Shown in pieces: positions 39,001 to 45,000 of a stretch of 64,000 nucleotides of DNA. Below the pieces are notes generated by a model. The model was given only the letters and a program-made list of their open reading frames with translations. It did no database searches and had not been told where the DNA came from. Origin of the DNA: Megalonaias nervosa (Eukaryota; Mollusca; Bivalvia; Unionida; Unionidae); the NCBI GenBank assembly GCA_016617855.1, contig JAECUM010004451.1, positions 52,976 through 116,975 on the forward strand, read 5' to 3'. Positions within the stretch are counted from its first letter, which is position 1, and every line of letters starts with the position of its first letter. Made by a program: the position numbers and the translations under genes.

Positions 39001-42000
39001 TTAAAAATAATAATTTATAAACTTCGCTTTGCCTCAGATGGTTATGTCATGTTCCTAATGACACTAAATGTATAGTACTCAGTCCAGACTTCAAAGAGTG
39101 AAACATGAGGTTGACTTGTTCAGGAATGAATCTCTAATAATGTTGGATGAGGATCCTTTGAAATGGTAGAAAGCTCAATAGTACAAGTTTCCACTCATTG
39201 CGCAAGTAGCCAGGAAAAGACTATGCATTCCTGCAATTTCCGTGCTTTGGAGAATCTCTAGTACAGCAGGAGACATTGTTACCACACAGAGGGCTGTGTT
39301 GAGTTCAGACATTGAGGACATGTTAATTTTCCTCAAGAAATATGCAGTGACATATTTAGCAACTTGCTAAAAATATAATAAGAATGATAGTTCTAATGTA
39401 TTGAGACATTTAAAACAGTGATCCTGTAAAGTTGAAATTAAAACAGACTGGCTAGAAATGGCAGTGAGATATTTATTTGCTAATAATTAGACTGCTTTAG
39501 GTGTTTGTAGACTTGTTTCATTTTTATGTTAATTTTATATGTTTAGTTGACTACCATTTGATGTCTTACAAGGTTACATCACTTAGAGATGTTGTATTTT
39601 TCCAGAAGTAAATGTTATAGTGATTATTTTTATATCTTTATTTTAAAATCCAGATACTGGCTTGTCTGGTTTTTATTCAGTTACAGGTTTTGTATTAGAT
39701 GTGGTGGAATTGGTCAGGGAACCAGGCTAACTTTACTGGAGTACCTTCAACGCTTTAGACTGCACACATTTTGTGATGCAAAACTGCATGATCAAGCTGT
39801 TGCATTTTTTTTTAATAAAGCATCTGATAAGCAACATATCAGGAAGAAAGGGACAATAAACTTCTTAAAAAGTTTTAATAGTACAGAAGAATAAAAGGGA
39901 ATACTCAGACTTTTGGGGGAAGAGTCAGGAAGGGCAACAATCACGTTTAATGAACATAATGTATTGATTTGAGTAAGTCACATGGTGGGAAAGACAACTG
40001 CCATCACCATGGCCAAAGTAATTTTTTTCTTTAAAGGATTTAGGTCAGGATGAGAGATGTCAAGAAGCCATTGAGCAGTTTGTGAAAGTATACATGAGGT
40101 AATTAAGGTTAAAATCAACTTTTCACACTTTTGAGTTGAAAACATTGCTTTCCATCGTTGCATAAGTCTTGAATCATTCTTTTGGACTTTTAACTGCATG
40201 TTTTCCAGATTGACAATAGCGGTACATGATAGTTTTGTTACACCTGACTGAAATGGGTCCAACTTAAGGGAAAAAATCAGCTGCCTTACTGAGAAGGCTT
40301 TGGCAGCTCTGCTACTGACTTGATTTCTCCTTTAAATATGTTCCAAAATCACATTACATTAGGAACATTAGCCTGCTACCTCATAAGTCCAGCCCTGCTA
40401 AAAGACAAAAATAATCTTTTCTGTCTGTGTCATATAGACAAAGAGCAATAACTCTTGTCTATTGCTTTCCCTTGCTACCGCCAGGTGTTGCTACTTTTTT
40501 TTCAGCTTTGTTGCTGTGCTGATAACATCATACATTTTAACTCTGACAATCCAAGCCATCTTAGTGTTCAAATTAGACCACCCAAAACAACCCTTAATTT
40601 TGGATTTATTGTTTTGGACAGTAATTCTTCTCCAGGTGTTGTGTATACATTATTGTTACAGTTTCTGCCAGATTTTAGTGACTTTGTAACCCTTATGGAC
40701 TTCATCTATTTAACACCATGTTACACCATTCTATCATTGACCTCATGTTGTCATTTATGAGTTGGCGTGACACTATTTTTGCATATTCCATTAGTAATGG
40801 AGATGGTTTAGAGAGTTAGTAACATGCTGAATTGCTAATTTATGCTTTGTTTTCTCTTCATGTGTCATTTCAATAGAAATGTTAACTGAATTCATGAAAT
40901 GCGTAAGTGCAACACTGCTCTGGTGGCCAAAGTGATAAGAGCATCTGCCTCAGATGCTGGAGGTCACAGGTTCAAACCCCAGCTGAGTCATACCAAAGAT
41001 TTATATAAATGGTACTAGCAGCTCCATTGCTTGGCACTGAGCATTTAAAGGTTAGTGTTAGGACTGGTCGGCCTGGTGTCAGGATAATGTGACTGGGTGG
41101 AACATGATGCTACATGTCTGTGGAATGATGCCCCAGTGCTAGACATCACTATAAACTGCCAGACATAGTAGAAATATGGCTGAAAATGTTGTAAAGCTAC
41201 GTTAAAAATTCAAATCACACATGTACACAAACAAGTTCAAAGAATAGTCTAGAAGGCATCAAAACACGACACTAATTTTGATTACTCCGTAAGTAACAGG
41301 GGTGATATTAGCGAGTTAGTAACATGCTGAGCTACTAATTTATATTCTGTTTTCTATTTTTTGTCTCAGTGATAGCTTTCCAACTATCCCAGCATGGAGA
41401 CTTTTTTGATCAAATGATCAAGCCAACTAGGATTTACAGGGATCTTTATGATAGATCCATCCATGTAGCCACACTGTCAGTGACATACCCTTATTAAGAC
41501 AGAGATTTTAGTGAGAAATCTGTCTGTCCAGCCAGGCTCTTGGAGTGGACAGTACTGGTGATACCCAGACCGTCTTCTATACCGCTAGCATCCAGGCTGA
41601 CCATATGCCAGGCAAACCAGCAAGCTGTTCAGCAGTGCCAGACTTCATATGTTCACTACTTATCCACATGGGAGAGTTTTCAAAGAGGACAGAATTGAGT
41701 CATTGATGACACCTGGTATGGCTTATCTAGAGCTGCAAGCGGAACCAGGTTAGGACTCGACACATGAAGAGTGTGATGATGCTCCTACAAATCAGCCATT
41801 CTCAGATCTGATCATGGAACAGACTGAATTTAACCTCAAGACTATAGTCAAGGACATTTAAAGGGTGTTGGCAACTTCAGAATTCCCTCCACCTCTTACT
41901 CAAGATTATAAAGCTAAAGCATCAGTAGATTTCTACCAGGAGGAAGAGATGCCATCCTTTCGGCTCCTTCCCCAGTTGGCTGAAATTAAGGAGATCAGTG

Positions 42001-45000
42001 ACCAACCGTCAGGTAGAATTGCTGACTCAGGGAATTCTAAGGCTTTCTTTCCAGGAAGCCAAGTACCAGAGATGTTCTCATTTCACTGGTATAACACTCA
42101 CTCAGATGCCTTCAGCACTGTTCTCCCTTCCCTTGACAAAAAAAAAATCTAGCAGCAGGTCACATGTGTGTTCCATGCCACATCCAAACTAGTCCAGAAC
42201 ATGGTCACAACATCTTCAATTTTAGATTTAAAGGCCAATGTGTTGACTGCTTCGGCCATCTTCAATCTGATACGACCTGATGCACGTCTGCAGTCCATGT
42301 CACTCAACCCCCATCATATCATGGCTTTACAGATGACCCTGTTTGGGTCACTCATACTCTTTTGAGGAAAAACTGAAGAAGTTTAGAGTCAGGCAACTTA
42401 GGAACTGCCCCTCCAACTCCTCACTCAACCCACACAGGCATTTTGAAACAGTCAGCCTCCTCCACTGCAGAGGGATGATTAGCGGACTAGGGACAAGGGA
42501 TCTTTTCAGTCAGATGTGCAATATAGATCCCAGCACAATGCCAGGAGACAACAATCTAACCAAGCCAGGAGGCAATCATACAGAGGCAGCAAGGAACCAT
42601 GTTTCTCTGCCTTCACGCCTCCTAACTCTAGACATTGACATTGACCTACCTTCCCCACCACCCGCAGACAACCTACCTGTTGGCAGCCACCTGCTTCAGT
42701 TTCAGGCTCACTGGATTACCCTATTCCACTGGACCAGTTGGGTGATACAGTTCATTTCGGAGGGGCTTCAGATTTCATGTATCCTACCCCCCATGGGTTT
42801 TAGTCAAGGCTGTTTCTTATTTGTAAGGCAACAGCAAGTTAAGACTGATCATCAGCCGGAGTTGCCTCAACCAGTTTGTTTCACTACAGAAATTCAAGAT
42901 GGAAACAGCGACATCAATCCATTTCTCCATCTGATAGGACAAGTATGCCGTCAGTCTTGATCTGACTGACACATATTTTCATGTCCTTATCCACCCCACA
43001 TTACAGAAATGTCACCGTTTGCTTACCATGACAGTGGTTTATCAGTTAAAAGTCCTTCTCTTTGGCCTCAACATCAGACCTCAGGTTTTTACCAAGGTTA
43101 AGGATTGTGTCTTCACCCAGTTCTGATCAACTTCATTTACAACAACGGCAGCATACCTGGATGACATCCTTCAGAAACTTATAAGTTCTATTCTACTCTA
43201 GGGCAGAAACGATCTTCTCACTTATAAATCATCGAGGCTTCAAATGAACTGGGGAAAGTCTGATCTCCATCCATTCCAGCTTTTTGTCCATCTGGGTATG
43301 GAGTTTATCACCAACCTGAATCTGATATGGTTTCTTCATGTTCACATCAGGTTTGTGTTACTCAAGTCCATTTCTGACAGGATTCAGCTAGAGAGTTCTT
43401 GCAACTCCTCGGATTATTTATTGTGGCAGTAGACTTGATCCCGCTTGGCTGTCTTTTTATGCGTCCCATACAGATGACTTTGCTAGCACAATGGTGCCTG
43501 TTTTCAAGTCACCTTGATCAAACAATCATGATCACACCCAAGATATGATCATTCCTGCGTCAGTGGTGCAGCCCAGGTTGGCTGCCTTGGGGATCATGTT
43601 GGAGAAGCCCCAAGCAGAAATAATGGTATGTACTGATGCCAGTATGAATACTTGTGGTGCCCAGCTGTTGCCTGACTTCACTACTGTCAGTGGCACATGG
43701 GAACCAGGGGAACAGCCTCTCAACATCAACCTTTTAGAAATGATGGCTGTGATCAAGACCTTGCACTTAAGTATTTTGACTGACACTAACCAGGTAAGGT
43801 CAGGTCCTTCACACAGTGTGGTCTGTCCATCAATCGTCTTGACTCAGATCTGTGCAATTTGGGGGTGTTTGATGATGATCTTTTTGCAACAAGGTGGAAT
43901 CACAAGTTCCCAATGTATGTTTTTCCAGTTCCAGACCCAGAATCTTGGGCCATGGACCCTCTTTCAATCAGTTGGGAGAGATTTTGGGCATTTGCCTACC
44001 CCCTCATGGTCTTGATACTAAAAATAATCCAGAAGTTACAGGGTTAGAAAAGCAGTATGATTCTGATAGCCCCTCTCAGATGGGACAAGTCCTGGGTTAG
44101 CGATCTACTTGATCTAGCACTAGATCTGCCCATGAAGATTCTACCTTACTCAGATTTTCTTAAACAATGATGGTAACAGGTGTTCCATCCCTGCCTGGAC
44201 TGTCTACTTCTTCACGCTTGGCTTTTGTGAGACAAACAATTTAAACCTTCGATTGTGGCGAGACTCTCAAAAGCAAGAAGGCCCTTCAGTCTGAAAGCTT
44301 ATGAAGGATAGTAGCATGTTTTCAAGGAGTGGTGCCATATCAATAACGTTGTCCCTCTGAGTGCCTCAATCCCTCAACTGGCTGATGTTTTCAGTAGCTC
44401 TTCAAAGAGAAACAGTTGGCCCCAATTACTATCAAGGCTACCACTCCATGATATCAGACCCATTTTGGCATCATGGTAGACAGATCTTTTAGCCAATTTT
44501 GATCTGAATTGACCAAAATCCTTCACTCTGTTTCAAAACGAAATCTATCCTGATTTTTAACATGGTTCCATTCAAATAAATTTGAGCCTTTAGCCCACAT
44601 TTTGCTAAAAGAGTTACTATCATACAAAACATTTCCTGACAGCTTTAGCATACAGGGTGAACAAGCTACATGCCCTTTCCATTGACCAGTACTATCTTCA
44701 GTTCTGATCAGATGGTTCATTGGTCCTCGTTAACACGACCAGACATTTTAACCAGAAATAGATTACCATCTGTTGTTAATCTAAGATTAGACATTCGCTC
44801 ACTCTCTTCCTTAGATAGGTCAAGAACAGCAGCCATGCAAGATCCTGTTTGTGCACTTGGGCACTACTTGAAATGCACAGACAAGTTGTGGCACTTGCAT
44901 ATAACTCTTTCTTCTGGTGAAAGTCAGGAAACAGGATACCCCTCCTCAAGCCCTTGCTTCATGGCTGAAATGGGTTATAAGCTCAGCATTATTGGAGGTC

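Noticed and set aside
39589..39894. Possible extra FBXL5 exon (acceptor-like TTACAG at about 39686)
   Set aside because: The joining of exon 8 to the last exon is already complete and in phase, and the frame does not resemble FBXL5.
43545..44015. 156-codon frame as a host gene
   Set aside because: Its TDAS and INLLE motifs are those of DIRS RNase H, and it lies between DIRS terminal repeats.
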